Shown one piece after another: positions 10,620 through 22,449 of a stretch of 64,000 bases of DNA. The notes under the pieces were generated by a model that was not told where the DNA came from, did no database searches, and saw only the letters and a list, made by a program, of their open reading frames with translations. The translations under genes and the position numbers were made by a program. Each line of letters begins with the position of its first letter. The stretch's first letter is position 1. This stretch comes from Bremia lactucae. Its lineage: Eukaryota > Oomycota > Peronosporomycetes > Peronosporales > Peronosporaceae. Where the stretch lies: the NCBI RefSeq assembly GCF_004359215.1, contig NC_090613.1:5497951-5561950 (forward strand). Direction: 5' to 3'.

Positions 10620-11810
10620 TTTAGTCATCCCCACTTATAGAAAGCTCGATTGCGCATTATGCATGAGTACCAGGATGCACTAATAAGTGGGCATCGTGGA
10701 CGTGGGAAAACTTATCTCACGACAAGCCGCGAATTCTACCTGCCACTCCAGTTTGAATTCGTCCGCAGGTACAAACGTGCTTGCGAACTTTGTCAACGGG
10801 TGAAGCCCAATGCTTCATCGCATGCTCCGTTAATACCTCTGCCTGTTCCGGCAGAGTGTTAGCAGTCTGTATCTATAGACTGCGTCTTCGGACTTTTCAA
10901 AGACGGGCACAGGAATACTGGTATTCTTGTGTTTTGTTGATCGTTTTAGCAAGATTACACAACTTGCTGTAGTCCCGGAGTTAAATACAGCCGAAAGGCT
11001 GAGATCGTGTCTTTATTGACACAATGTTTTGGCTTTATTGGTTATTTCGTGAACTGGTTTCAGATCGAGACCCCCAGTTCACGGCGGAGTTTTGTCAATC
11101 TATTTTTAAATCATTTGGGACACAGTTTAAAATGTCAACTTCTGACCATCCAGATACCGATGGTCAGACAGAATGTGCAAATTGTATCTTTAGAGAAGTA
11201 CTTCGCTGATACGCTTACTCTTTACGAGTTAGAGCGAGTTCTTGCAGAAGGCAGAATTTGCCAACAACAATTCGGTGCATGCATCAACAAAGCATGCACT
11301 GTTTTTCGTGATATAGCCACCTCACTGTAAGTGACTTTTTTTCAAGGGATGGGGGATGAAAGACTGGCTCGAGCAAAAAACGTTCCAGCTCTTGCTCATC
11401 ATGCATTGGCTCAACCGTCAATGGGAAGGACACGGCTATAGAAGCAGTGATCCGTTTCGTGCAGGATTCCATCGCTGATGCGGTGGACCGACAGAGACGG
11501 TACTCTGACAAAATAGAAGAGCAGACATTTTTTTCTTTATGATCAAGCTCTACTGTCCAAGATAAATGTATTTAATCATGTTATCTGACGAATGTGGGCA
11601 GTAGTATCGGTAATATCGCCTGTTCCGTGTACTACACCGCCAAGGCAATGCATTTTATATATTACACGATCTAGCTGCCTCGTAGGATTTGCACGCATCA
11701 AACGTTTTACATTGAACGTTTTCGCCAGTACGAGGCTTCTACTAGTTCCGAATCACCCGGCACGGCCGAAGGCGTCGGCCAAATCCTGATGGTTTACTGA
11801 TGGTCATGGG
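10620..11810 (+). mobile_element. Degenerate gypsy integrase region
   Basis: Plus-strand gypsy pol fragment. It opens with the H2C2 zinc-binding region (SGHRGRGKTYL, then CELCQRVKP around 10785), followed by integrase core pieces in shifting frames: FRELVSDRDPQFTAEF around 11040-11100 and STSDHPDTDGQTE around 11137-11175. After 11400 there is a tail (VRFVQDSIADAVDRQRRYSD, 11450-11510) typical of the region between integrase and C-terminal domain, and a degenerate segment to about 11800. Multiple stops make it a pseudogene. Confidence 0.8.
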
Positions 11811-12242
11811 ACAAAGCCTGGTTCTTACGAGCCAGACGTATCACTTCATTATTCATGAATGAAATCTCTTGATGAGCTGTCACCAGCTCGTCTCGGACGG
11901 ACTGATGCGTCTGTTCGTTTGACAGTTGATCGACCGCAACTTGCGCACAATTTTGCTACTGTTCGCGACAAAAAAAGTTCGACCGTCGACGCTTACTCAC
12001 GACGACAGGAACGTTCGTGATCAACGCATCTCCGTAAGTATCGGAGGATGCAATTCCGATTATCGGGATGCTGGGCTTGACATGTGAGGCGAACCTAATT
12101 TTTTTCCCCTTCCACATCCATTGACGGATTCGACTGGTGAGAAGCGTTTCCTAGTCGAACGGTCTGTGATAGGGGATGGATCTCGTCGTACTAGAGAGAG
12201 ACACAATAGTACGGGTATGTCTCGATACATAAACATTATATT
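11811..12242. other. Transposon-like filler, no gene
   Basis: No open frame of note. It probably represents the decayed 3' end of the preceding gypsy fragment. Confidence 0.4.
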
Positions 12243-12480
12243 CTATAAGAGGGAATAAAAAATATTATCTCCTACAATTGGAAATAGATAAAGAAGCTTG
12301 AAATTATTATCATTTAATGGTTTTGACTTAATAGTTCTAATATTACCAAATCTGGTAATATTGAGGCAACAAGAGTTAATTGATTGATTTGCGTGTAAAT
12401 TTATCCCGCCAATCGTTACAAGACATGATTGGACAGTGCGCAAGAAGGCGCTATGCATAGTTAATAATAATATGTTAAAG
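12243..12480 (-). repeat. Dispersed repeat copy, inverted relative to 19060-19280
   Basis: The minus strand here and the plus strand at about 19060-19280 encode matching conceptual peptides (for example NITRFGN versus KITRFGK, then FPIVGDN versus FPLIGNN), preceded by ggcgct / gcgcc tracts (tgcgcaagaaggcgctatgcata versus its inverse). The similarity is at DNA level and is most simply two copies of one LTR or non-coding repeat in opposite orientation. Confidence 0.7.
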
Positions 12481-12559
12481 TCAGTAGATGAAGATATTTA
12501 CGTTTAAGATTGATGTATAAATACAGTTTTACTCTTTCTAAACCTAAGTATTGACCTCT

Positions 12560-12700
12560 AGGAGCTAAGACTTTTTAGCTACTTATAAACTTCCTCTGCA
12601 CGTCAGTGTACTTGAAGTAATTGAGGCATCTCACCTTCCCAGTTACCAGTGTGGGTTGGCTAGTATTTTTGTCAGTCCTGAGAAAAGGTACCATTTTACT
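12560..12700 (+). repeat. LTR terminal fragment
   Basis: The segment from aagactttttagctactt to the ggtaccattttac end closely parallels 47740-47880 (aagacttcttagctactt ... ggtgccacattacaccc) and is the inverse of the LTR at 13367. It is therefore an LTR end, here without a recognisable element attached. Confidence 0.65.
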
Positions 12701-13366
12701 CAGATAGAGCAGGCGAATTTGATTTTCCAAATTTTTAAAATGGAATGTGGAAGTGGCATGGCTTATGCTGAGTGGTCAGACCAGCTGTTAGAAAGAGCAC
12801 AGCGCTCATCGCTATTCGATGGGGTCACTTAGAGTCGGGAATCCTGTTTCATTAATTGAAGAAGAAAGGAATTTTAAGCAAAATAGCTTCACAAGTGCCA
12901 TTATAAATGTACAAGGCGCCTTTGCTAGTACTGCTTCAGTTTTTCAACGTTACGATTTTCTAATCTACTGAATTCATAATATGAATATAAAATCACGTAT
13001 AGCGACTCCTCGCGCACCGCTCATTCGTGCTTCTAGCAGCGGTTAGTGGGCTGATCTTACCTTATATTACCTATTCAGCAGAACTGTTGTCTTGTTGCTA
13101 TAATATCACCGCATACGGTAATATCGGCAATATGTACTAAAATTATCAAATGTAATAACTATGTGCCCCCTCAATGTATTATTTTATGATAAACAATACG
13201 TATGTAACGAGACACACATTTACATCAACTCCCTTTTACAACAGTCATGATTTAAATTGGCATAAAGTATCGCATCCCTCTCTGTCAGGGAGACTTGTTG
13301 GTCTATTGCAATTCCAATTTTCGTCTGCGCATCACCACTCCGTTGAACGGTCCACGAACTGCTGCT
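12701..13366. other. Intergenic, no gene seen
   Basis: No supported coding sequence. A segment near 13007-13032 resembles the short motif repeated at 19005 and 19078 (cctcg.tgcgcaccgc.c). The flank 13280-13366 resembles the leader between LTR and gag at 1933-1982. Confidence 0.4.
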
Positions 13367-13700
13367 AGGTGTAAATGGCACCTTTCGCGTGTACTGTTTC
13401 TAAACTAGCCAACCTGCATTGATAGTAGTGAAGGTGACGAGTTTTCAATTGCTTCACGATAACGACGTGCAGAGGAAGGGTTTTAGTTGTTAATTAGTCT
13501 AAGCAACAAGCCAAAATTAAGAAGCTTCTAGTTTTAAGAGAAGTAAAACTGTATTACATTACAACCCCTCTGATTTAATGCCCGCTTTTTTGATATTATT
13601 TCTATTTTAATTACTTTCCTGGTCCCAAGTTGGGACCAAGTCAATTATCAGAAATCTCTATGTAGTTTATTTGATCAAAGTGGGCTTATCCTCTCTGTAT
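13367..13700 (-). repeat. Gypsy LTR remnant
   Basis: It starts TGTAAATGGCACC on the plus strand, preceded by a primer-site-like ctgctagg, and shares gacgtgcagaggaag with the LTR at 1983-2432. The layout (primer site to the left) indicates a 5' LTR of a minus-strand element whose body has been lost. The right boundary is approximate. Confidence 0.55.
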
Positions 13701-14339
13701 AAAACAACTCATCTTAAGGGTTGCTTTGCAAAATTGACTTGACTTTGTCTACGACCCTAAGAAATGAGGTAACAGCTTTAAGGCGTTGTAGACGAAGTAT
13801 AATGTATATTCGAAAATTTAGCATGCTAACTTATAACAAATGGGTAGTCAAATAATCTGATAAGCACTTCAGAGTTTTGCTGTATCTCAAGTTGCACTAC
13901 ATCAAAGTTGCTGCTGATTAAGCGCTGTTTGATCTTAGCTTCTGATTCCCGTCTTACTTTATCCTTCATCTTACACAACTGTTCAACAAAAAGAGTGTCC
14001 ATGTTATTTAGCTATAACAATAACAGCTGAATATTTGAGCTCACAATTGCATATCTGCGCGGTGAAGTATTGGTAGCGGCTTGCCGTCGTCGTCGTCATC
14101 ATTCTCCCCCGATGGCTGATGAAATCGCTCGATAATTGCATCATCTGTTGTGATGTAGTGAGGCCCTCATTTTTGCCAGAGTGCTTCAGTAACTTCATAA
14201 AATCCATTGCGTTGTGGTACTTAAGACTTAAGACCAGCATTTACAGCTCGTCCAGTAATGCTGTTGGTGGTTTAATAGAGTTGCAGCCATCATTACATAT
14301 CTTGCAATAAAGGTAGCAATTTCTTATTGTTTCTAGACA

Positions 14340-17300
14340 GGCATCCGACGACCAAGCTTAATTGCCCTGTTGATATGAGCAGCCGGCTCGAAATCGGGTC
14401 GACGCGAAAGTGCATCAGCGACGACATTAAATCGCCCTGGTTTCAATTTCACGGAGAAGTTATGCTCCGCGAAGAAAGACAACTATCTTGCCATTCTTTG
14501 CGATAGGTGTGGACCGTTTAAGGCCATTCGTAACGACGCATGGTCCGTACAAACGATGAACGGTCTACATTTTAAGATATATACCCTAAACTTGGCCAGT
14601 GCATATTTCATGGGAAAGAGTTCCTTTTCATGCCCTGGGTAATTGCGTTCAGCTGGTTAAAGCTGACGCGACTGATAGCAGACGCGCTCTGCGCTGTCTG
14701 TATCATTTTGCATTAATGCACATCCGATAACAAAATCACTGGCGGCACAGATCATATGAAATGGTCTGTCTTGGTCCGCAATCGCCAATATTGGCAATTG
14801 GTTGAAGCTTTGCTTAATATCTTAAGATGGACGCTGTCAATCAGATATCTATGACCACTTTACATTTTTCATCAACAAAGAAAAAAATATGTACTGTCGT
14901 TTCGGCCTGATTGCGGATAGACTTGTGTAAGTACGCCGCCAAACCGAGAATTTTTCGAAGTCCCTTAAAATTGACTGGCATAGGCCACTCGTTGATCGCC
15001 TTGATCTATTTCGGATCAGGGCGTGCACCGTGTTTACCCGCGCTGCACTCAAGAAGTGATATTTTTCTTGCAGCGAATACACACTTCTTGAGATTTGCAT
15101 ACAACTTATGATGACACATTAGTGTAAGACTATTTCGGACATGGGTATGATGTACCTAAACGTCCGACTCCGTTCATGATTTTGCTATGGACGAAGACGT
15201 CTTCAAAATAATTTGATGCGAAATCCCGCACCGATCTTAACAGATTACGGAGAAATCTGTCCCTATGTTAGTATCTGATAGAATCCTTCCATCACATTCA
15301 TTGACGAAAAGATGGCACTCTTTCGTATACCGTCAATGATTGCGTCTTTTCGTGGTATCGGCGTTTAAGCCGGTACCGATCCAGCGTTCAACTAAATACG
15401 CATGCACAATCCTTCACCTTCAGGTTGCTTTTAAGAACGCAGGGTTGGCGAGTCATGCGGGGAGGTTGGGCCTTACATATCCGCTGCTACGCAATCGGCA
15501 AAGTTCTTGTCGATCGCTAATATTTTGACCACTAGGCAGTAGCCACTGCTTCACTTCACAGTATTTTGAGCCTGTCATCAGGTCGGTTTCGTGTCGAGTG
15601 CCTTTATCCTTGGGCAACTCACACGATACCGTGTCGGGGAATACATCCTTGAATTGGATTTATTCATTAAATAAATGATTTGTGATTAACGGCTCCCAGG
15701 TTTGAGACGTGAAACGTTTAATCCGAGTCTTCTAATCGAGGACACTTTGTCTATCGATGAGCTGCTGAGAACCCGTTTGCTCTCAGCCGGTCGTTTGCTC
15801 TCAGAAAGTACTATTCCCGACCGAATATCGGCCATGTACTTGTCATCTGTGACAAGTACGCCGATCTGCTTAGATTTGCAACTACGCAGACACGCAAGGA
15901 CCGTTTCGGTTTGAGTGCTGGCAATTGAGGTTTCTCCGAAGTTAACTTCGGAGGCGCTATCAGATCAAATGTATAAGCGCCTACACCTGATCCGTTGTTT
16001 ACCAAGACATTAATGTCTTAGTTTCCTCTTTGGAATTTATTTTCAAAAGTACCTGAAACCTTTGACCACAGGTTTCTGGGGACTTATTCCCGCAGATCGC
16101 ATCTCTTTAAATGTCTCTACCATCGACTTTCCAGTCGATCTAGGACTTTTGCACTGTATCTGATAGACAGGCGCAGATTGTTGACTTGGCCATTACTTTC
16201 CAAGCAAGCATCTTGTTTCGTACCATTCAACGTATTCGAGTAGTTGAAATTCGACGCCACCTGTGCTTGTGCACAGCCGTCGGTATCGAACGTCACAGTA
16301 TGATGGGTTTTCACACTGAGGTCTTGTGCAGTCGTGCGAACGACCAACCCACAAGTGAGGCCATCGCACTCACTCGTAGGACATCCACACGCTTGTGGAC
16401 GCTCCAAGACGCTCATCGGATGGCCATCTGATATGAACGAGAGGCAGGCGTAGTCACGGCTGGATGCTGCCATTTTATGCATGGCTCGTACTTTCTGAGC
16501 CATGGTAATCCAAGGATGACATCAAATTTTTCATCAGAATTAAGTACGATGATGATTTTATTGTACTGTTTACCCTTTAAAGTGTATTGTATACCAACTA
16601 CAATTTTTATACGGTTACAGATGCGCCTGTTGCTAGGCGCACTGTCATCCTCGCTAGAGGTATATAGCGCACAATGAATTTGAGTTTGCGATCTTTAGCG
16701 ATTGGCGTCGATCGACTCCCACTGTCGACTCGGAACTATAATTTCCAAGGTGATGAGGTTGATCTCATTACCTGGGGCAAATACATACAATGTTTTGTGT
16801 GCGAGAAGCAACTTTCGTCACAAGACCTGCTAATTGTTTTGATGTTGCTGGATCAGCAGAGCACTCTGCACGCACTGACCTTGACCGTTCCTTCTACGAC
16901 CCGCCTCGCCGTTGCGATCTCGTAGCGGCGTCGGATCCGCTTCCTCCGCTGCTCCTGGCGGGGGGTTGATCGTTTCACTCAGTGTTTCTAGGCACTGGGC
17001 GTGGGGCGCTACACTCATAGGCATAGTGCCCTGTCTCTTGACAGTGATTGCATCTATGCATTGATCCGTAACTTGAGGAGCTAGGTCTCTCGTTCTCAAC
17101 ATAACGAAGTTCCATTTGCTTCTGGACTCTCGACTTCTTGTCGTCTCGATCAACGATATAAACCAAAGTGGACTGAAGCTTGTTTCAGGCTGATGTTCTC
17201 CTATTCCGCTGCAGAGATCGCTTGATCAAGCGTCTCTAATTCGAGCCGGAACAGGTGGGTCTTAAGAGGACCTTCTGCAAGACCGTTGCTCTTTACATTT

Positions 17301-17470
17301 TGTCGTATTTAATTAGGGAGTGAATCTTACCGAAAAGGGAGCGAATATACCAATTCCCTTTATTAAATGCAGTATGTCCAACTTGGTCGGACGTCGTGCC
17401 AAATCTCGAGCCTTAGGGCTCGAGCTTCACGACCTATTGAATTAAGATCGTATCTGGTCGTTAAGACCCC
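14340..17470 (-). mobile_element. Degenerate gypsy element (gag, protease, RT, RNase H)
   Basis: The minus strand, read right to left, shows gag with a CCHC knuckle (CNHCQETGHYAYEC, about 17060), then a protease-like segment (VILGLPWLRKYEPCIKW, about 16520), then poorly preserved reverse transcriptase, and an RNase H tail around 14550-14370 (GRFNVVADALSRRPDF). Each piece is in a different frame and interrupted by stops. No matching LTR pair was found. The plus-strand open frames inside this interval are antisense shadows. Confidence 0.75.
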
Positions 17471-18999
17471 GCTCAGGCAAACATTTTGACTCGCCACGTG
17501 CGGAATTTAGAGCTCGAGCAGCCCTGGATTTGAAGCAGGGCAAGTGACCTTCACGCCTTTGCCCAAAATACACGATACCTAGTTAGCTGTATTGGGAGTC
17601 ATCTAATGATGAACAAACTGCTCATCAGTGAATGTATTAAATAATTGGTAAACATGTCTACCCAACTGTCAATCTATCACAATTATAACAAATAGCAATC
17701 ACGGCAGCATCGCAAAAGACTTCCTTACCAAAATGTGACTTGCACGAGCGCAGACAAAAAATAATTGAAGCTTGGTAGTAGAATCAGAATGCTGCCGCTG
17801 CAGAAAACCGTGCGGACGTCACATTCTTGCATTATTACATGCTGGATTCGATAAGTTATCGCAAATTTATCAAGGATAGCACTGTTGACTGGATTTAAGC
17901 CTTTTTGCATTTTAGGATGCAAATGCCTATTTCTTAAGCGAAACATATCGCTACTTGACATGAATTTGCGTGGAATTCAAGAATTGTCAAGGCAGCAATT
18001 CCTGAATATCGATGACGGTGACGACACTGGCAGCTTCATGGCACACGCCATTTTATAAACTCATATTATCGGAGAGAAACGCAAGTGGCACCTATAAGTC
18101 GTTCATGTAATGCAAAAAGATGTGTGGCTAAAGCGGCTTTGTAACGGAAAGGGCAGCTGTGATGTGCAAGCTGTGAAGCTTTACCTACCTTTGATGCATC
18201 GAAAAGCGATTTATGACGATGAAACGCCATGTCCGAGGAGAAAGGACATCATACAGGTTGCAAGAACGAGGGTTGGTAAATATGGGCATACCTTTTAATG
18301 AGCTTTAGCTTGCACGCGTTGTTGCATAATTCGATGCTACAGCATTTTTGTGGCAAAGAGCCATAACACTACAATCAGTCAACAGCAACGACAACGATTG
18401 CTGTATAAACGACGGGAATAGATCGAACAAGTTGTGAGTAATATATATTGAAAAAGTTAAAAGACGTGCTGTTTTCAGAACTGGTTGACATTTGCAACGC
18501 GCAGGATACGAAGATGCAAGAAGTGATCTATCGCTTCCGAAACTATACACTCGAGGATTTGGAGTCAAATAGGGTTCCAGGTATGGCCAGCACTGCTTTT
18601 AACTGGTCTTATTCTATCGTGCTTATTGCTGCTAGCGTATGTGGATAGTGCGATATTGTGAAAGCGCGCGATACCTTCGTCATTTCACACTGAAAAAGAC
18701 GCCGTTGGAGATGCTGCTGGTATTTAAGACTTGTCTTGATCAAATACGATACACTTCAAGCACGAGTACCCACAGTTATCGCACTGACATCCAATCGATG
18801 CAGCTTGACATTCTGCATCGTAGCTTTCGTAATGTTAGCACGACAAGTGCCGTTGCGAAATCGATCGAAGATCAAATCTGCCTCCCGTATCAGTTTCGTT
18901 TTCCCCAGCTCCCACCAAGGTAAATTTGAGAAAGAAAAATGCGATTAACGCGGAGACGTTGTCAAGGTGAAGCAAGGCTTACACGCTAATTTGGACAGC
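17471..18999. other. Intergenic, no supported gene
   Basis: Several short frames (17725-17961 minus, 18110-18298, 18448-18648 and 18639-18923 plus) show no recognised domains and no convincing splice connection. Nothing repeated or structured was identified. Confidence 0.45.
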
Positions 19000-19290
19000 T
19001 CGCCTCGTTGCGCACACGCCCAATCGTGTCTTTCATTTATTGACTTTGATATATTAGCAACTTTTATGTATAGCGCCTCGTTGCGCACCGCCCAAACGTG
19101 TTTGAAGCGATTGGCGGGGTTCATTTAAAACTTAAATCAACCAATCAACAGAAGTATTGTCTCAAAATTACTAGATTTGGTAAAATTGGAATTATTGAGT
19201 CAAAATTTATTAATGATAATTATGTTATACTTCTTTGTTTATTTCCTCTGATAGGAAATAATTTTTATGTAACGGGACGCAGTCGGCGGC
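19000..19290 (+). repeat. Dispersed repeat with internal direct duplication
   Basis: The motif cgcctcgttgcgca, followed by cgcccaa.cgtg, occurs at about 19005 and again at about 19078. The following segment to about 19270 matches the inverse copy at 12243-12480 and ends in TGTAACGGGACGC, an LTR-like terminus. A relic of an LTR family, not a gene. Confidence 0.6.
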
Positions 19291-19616
19291 AACCTCGCAG
19301 TGAAGAATACGTTAACTTATACGTTTTAAATAGAGCGATTCAATTATTTTATTTAACACCAACATGTCTCGACAACATTTGAATTCTGAATAGCACTGCC
19401 AGCCGCACAGCTATCTTTATCTGCGCCTGGCGATAATAAATTGCCACATATATTATTCTGTCAAGATGGTATTTCCATTTCGCGTCTACAGTTGACCATC
19501 TCTAACGCCATCCCTTTAATTTTAGCTTTTCACCTGATTTCTGTTTCAGGCTTATTTTGAAATAAACACCGACCAAGAAGCAAGCGCGCGCATCATTTTT
19601 ATTCGAGCCTCTGCTA

Positions 19617-20309
19617 ATGTCGTCACAGTTGCTCACAGGTCACAAGCGACGAATCTCAAATTCCGCTCTGTTCCAGCAGACACCGAGACACAGCCGCAGA
19701 CGCAGCAGCACGAACCGAGATTTAAGTTTTGAGGAACGCAATTTATTATATGAAAAGACTAGTTGTTCGACACATGTGCCCAAATCTGTCATGCGAAATC
19801 AAGTGCCAGGAGTACGCATCAAACAAACCAATAATAGTGGTCTTGAAAAAGTTTATCAATTGGCAACAGTGAAAGAAAATATGATGAAAGAAAATACGCT
19901 ACGACCCACTGAGCGCCAGCGCACAACTCCTCGCCCTCCATTGAGTCGACGACCCGTTATTGGGCGGAATCGAGCGAATTCTGGAGTAGGGATTGTCCGA
20001 TGTCGAAGCTGGCAGCTTAATGCAGAGGATACTGAAACAGAAGATGAATGCGCGGGCTCGAAGGACTCACCTCGGACAGTAGTACAGTTGCCGGCGTTTG
20101 GTCGTGCTAAAGTTGTTAAGATGAGGATGGCAACTGGAGATTGTGGATGCTCGGAAGTTGGCAAGAGTTGTGCAAATGAGAATGTGGACGACCCAGCTGG
20201 AAAGTCTGCACTTTCAATTGATTCGAGTCGACTTTGTTTCACTCGTCACATGAATGAGGATTCTTGGCAACTACATTTATTCTCGCCAGACGCCCTTGAC
20301 GAGGTTTAG
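19617..20309 (+). CDS. Orphan basic protein, function unknown
   Basis: A 230-residue open frame from ATG with coding-like composition, unlike the surrounding repeats. The N-terminal third is rich in arginine and serine (KRRISNS, HSRRRSSTN) and the middle has proline/arginine clusters (RPPLSRRPVIGRNR), followed by an acidic patch (EDTETEDEC) and a cysteine-containing tail. It looks largely disordered. No signal peptide, membrane segment or known domain is seen. It could be a nuclear or phosphoregulated protein, but that is only composition-based. No intron is needed, though additional exons cannot be excluded. Confidence 0.55.
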   Translation: MSSQLLTGHKRRISNSALFQQTPRHSRRRSSTNRDLSFEERNLLYEKTSCSTHVPKSVMRNQVPGVRIKQTNNSGLEKVYQLATVKENMMKENTLRPTERQRTTPRPPLSRRPVIGRNRANSGVGIVRCRSWQLNAEDTETEDECAGSKDSPRTVVQLPAFGRAKVVKMRMATGDCGCSEVGKSCANENVDDPAGKSALSIDSSRLCFTRHMNEDSWQLHLFSPDALDEV

Positions 20310-20849
20310 TTTGGATTAAATTAACGAAAAAATAAACAGATTACACTCAAATTAATTCTAATAACCAAGCGCAAAAGTAATATTTAAGTATCTGATACTC
20401 GCTACTTGACATTTTAAGATTCTTTTTTTAACAGCCATAGTGACACTGCCAACGAAGTAGATTTGCATCAATTAAGTTATACATTTAGCGTGATCCGAAT
20501 CAGACAATAATTGATAACGACCTTCGCAGACAGATTTGATCACAGATAGTTTTACAAAGACCATCATTGACCTTCACAGGGATGTGGCTGCTGCTATGAT
20601 AACATACGTGAACTCATCTACCGAATTGTACAGCAGCCTACCATATCTTTGCTTCCGTCTGCATTTGTGGACCACTCGTCGCCATAATTGGTTCTGATGC
20701 CTGCACAAGCAGCAGCACCAAAACGTCGCCGTAATTTTGACTTTGCCAATTGTATTACCGCAAGTCAGCGTTTGAAAGTTTTTCCTTTAAATTACCAATG
20801 CATTCACGCTTCCGTACAAAGGTACCACACCAGAAATTAAATTAAAACC
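20310..20849. other. Intergenic between convergent genes
   Basis: About 540 bp of AT-rich DNA between two converging genes. No open frame or repeat was recognised. Confidence 0.6.
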
Positions 20850-22262
20850 TTAACCACGAATAATGTCAAAACCATCCATTACCTGCCACGGTGCAAGTCG
20901 ATGTTTCGAGTCATAGCGCTCGGACGCTTCGTCAAGAAGCTGGACAGACCAGTTCTTGCACGCTCGAAGCACACTCGACAGAAATAAATTCATATCACTC
21001 GAACAAGAAATCTCGCCCAATAATTTAGAATACCGATGTAGCTTTTCTTCAGCGCTAACAAAGTCAAGCCGACTAAGGTGACAAAGCACGGCATTACCGT
21101 ACGCTTCGTTCGCAAGCTCATTCTGACCATTTTCACGTCGAATGCCTCCAACGGCCTCAAAACACGTTTCGGCGAGGGACCACAAGCCAGCATCCGCATA
21201 TACACGCGCAGCATACAACCCATATTCAGCAGCACTATATCCATTCCCACCGGCCTCTGCAATATCCTTTGCTAGCACGTACAACTCCGCGACGTCTTTC
21301 GCTTTTGCTACTGTCTTGCAATCCTTTGGGAATTTGCGCTTTAGTCTCAAAGCCAGCTCCGATACACCGCGTGCAGCTTCATCGAAATAACCCGCAGATG
21401 CCAATGCATCACAAACGGATCGAATCGTTTGAAAAATTCCGTTTTGGCTACTCGGAAACGTGTCCAGAATCTCCAAAGAGCACCACGCCGCTTCCAATTC
21501 GTAAGACGCTTGAATCACCAAAGCCGTCGCGACTTTTGCCGCGTCTGCAAATAACATGGCAGCCTGCTGCCAATCTTTTCGTACTTTACATTGCAAAGCT
21601 TTTGCTCGAATACGTCGATGAGATGCCGTTTCCACGTCTTGAAACCCCGACGGAGTGGCATCGCGTCGCTGTCGATGCAAATTTGCGGAATCAGAAGCTG
21701 ACTCGATCACTTGATACCGGTCCATACTGGATAGTATCCCTCCTCTTGATACTTTAAGAACCCAAGGCGATTGACAAAGAGACTTGACAACGTCTCCGTA
21801 TTCGTCAGCCCAGCGCCAAATTCCAAAGACTCCAAACGCGTAGCGCTCTCGGGTTGGCACGTAGACAACACTGAAGATGAGGACGTTATAGAACCGCCAG
21901 GTTAATGAATCGTTTTGGACTAGAGCTTTCGCTGTTTTGTAGACGGCTGATATCCACTTGGACATGCCTATCGATGCGTCAGGCACCAGATCTGATGGCT
22001 CATTCTGCTGACTGACCCATTGCGCAAATGACTGGTCAGATGGATTCGTGACTGCCGCTACCAAGAAGAGTATTGATGTCAGGGCCATAACGCGTATGAG
22101 CGTGGCAACGAGTACTGGCAAAAGTGTCGCCATGAGGAACATTCCAAAGACTGTGGAGGTTGCAATTAAGAGTATATAAAAGTGGAGTTTACAGGTTAAA
22201 GATGAAGTTTGTGGTGCTGTTTAAAGCTTACGGATCAAAAAGATGACGTTGTTGGCGGTCAT
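20850..22262 (-). CDS. Membrane-anchored TPR (SNAP-like) protein with DUF4359-like N-terminus
   Basis: Two exons: 22262-22232 and 22150-20850, with an 81-nt intron (C|GTAAGC...CCACAG|T) restoring phase, giving 443 residues. The first ATG of the long frame (22142) would omit the short first exon, which extends the hydrophobic segment (VIFLILFGMFLMA). Residues 4-45 form one or two membrane helices. They are followed by NPSDQSFAQWVSQQ and later FSVVYVPTRERYAFGVFGIW, an arrangement resembling the small DUF4359 family. The C-terminal 270 residues are helical repeats with alternating AA/A-x-x-A patterns (WQQAAMLFADAAKVA, SAAEYGLYAARVYADAG) like alpha/gamma-SNAP TPRs. A role in membrane trafficking is possible but inferred. 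It is divergent from RRP46, with 187 bp between the start codons. Confidence 0.8.
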
Positions 22263-22449
22263 GGGCGCACGAGCTACTGGAGCTTCCGGCGGAGGCGACT
22301 TTCCCCACGCCAGGTTTAGAACTGATAACGGAGTAACGGGAAAACTGGGTCCTAAAAAGGGCTGGTAAATAAAACAGGTGGACAATCTGTGTTTTGTCCT
22401 TGCTAAATACAGTTTTATACAGTTTTTGTAGTTTATCGGACCCATTCCA

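Noticed and set aside
19856..20242. 128-codon minus-strand frame
   Set aside because: Opposite strand of the orphan gene; begins and ends inside it and has no independent support.
21269..21757. 162-codon plus-strand frame
   Set aside because: Antisense of the TPR-containing gene, no features of its own.
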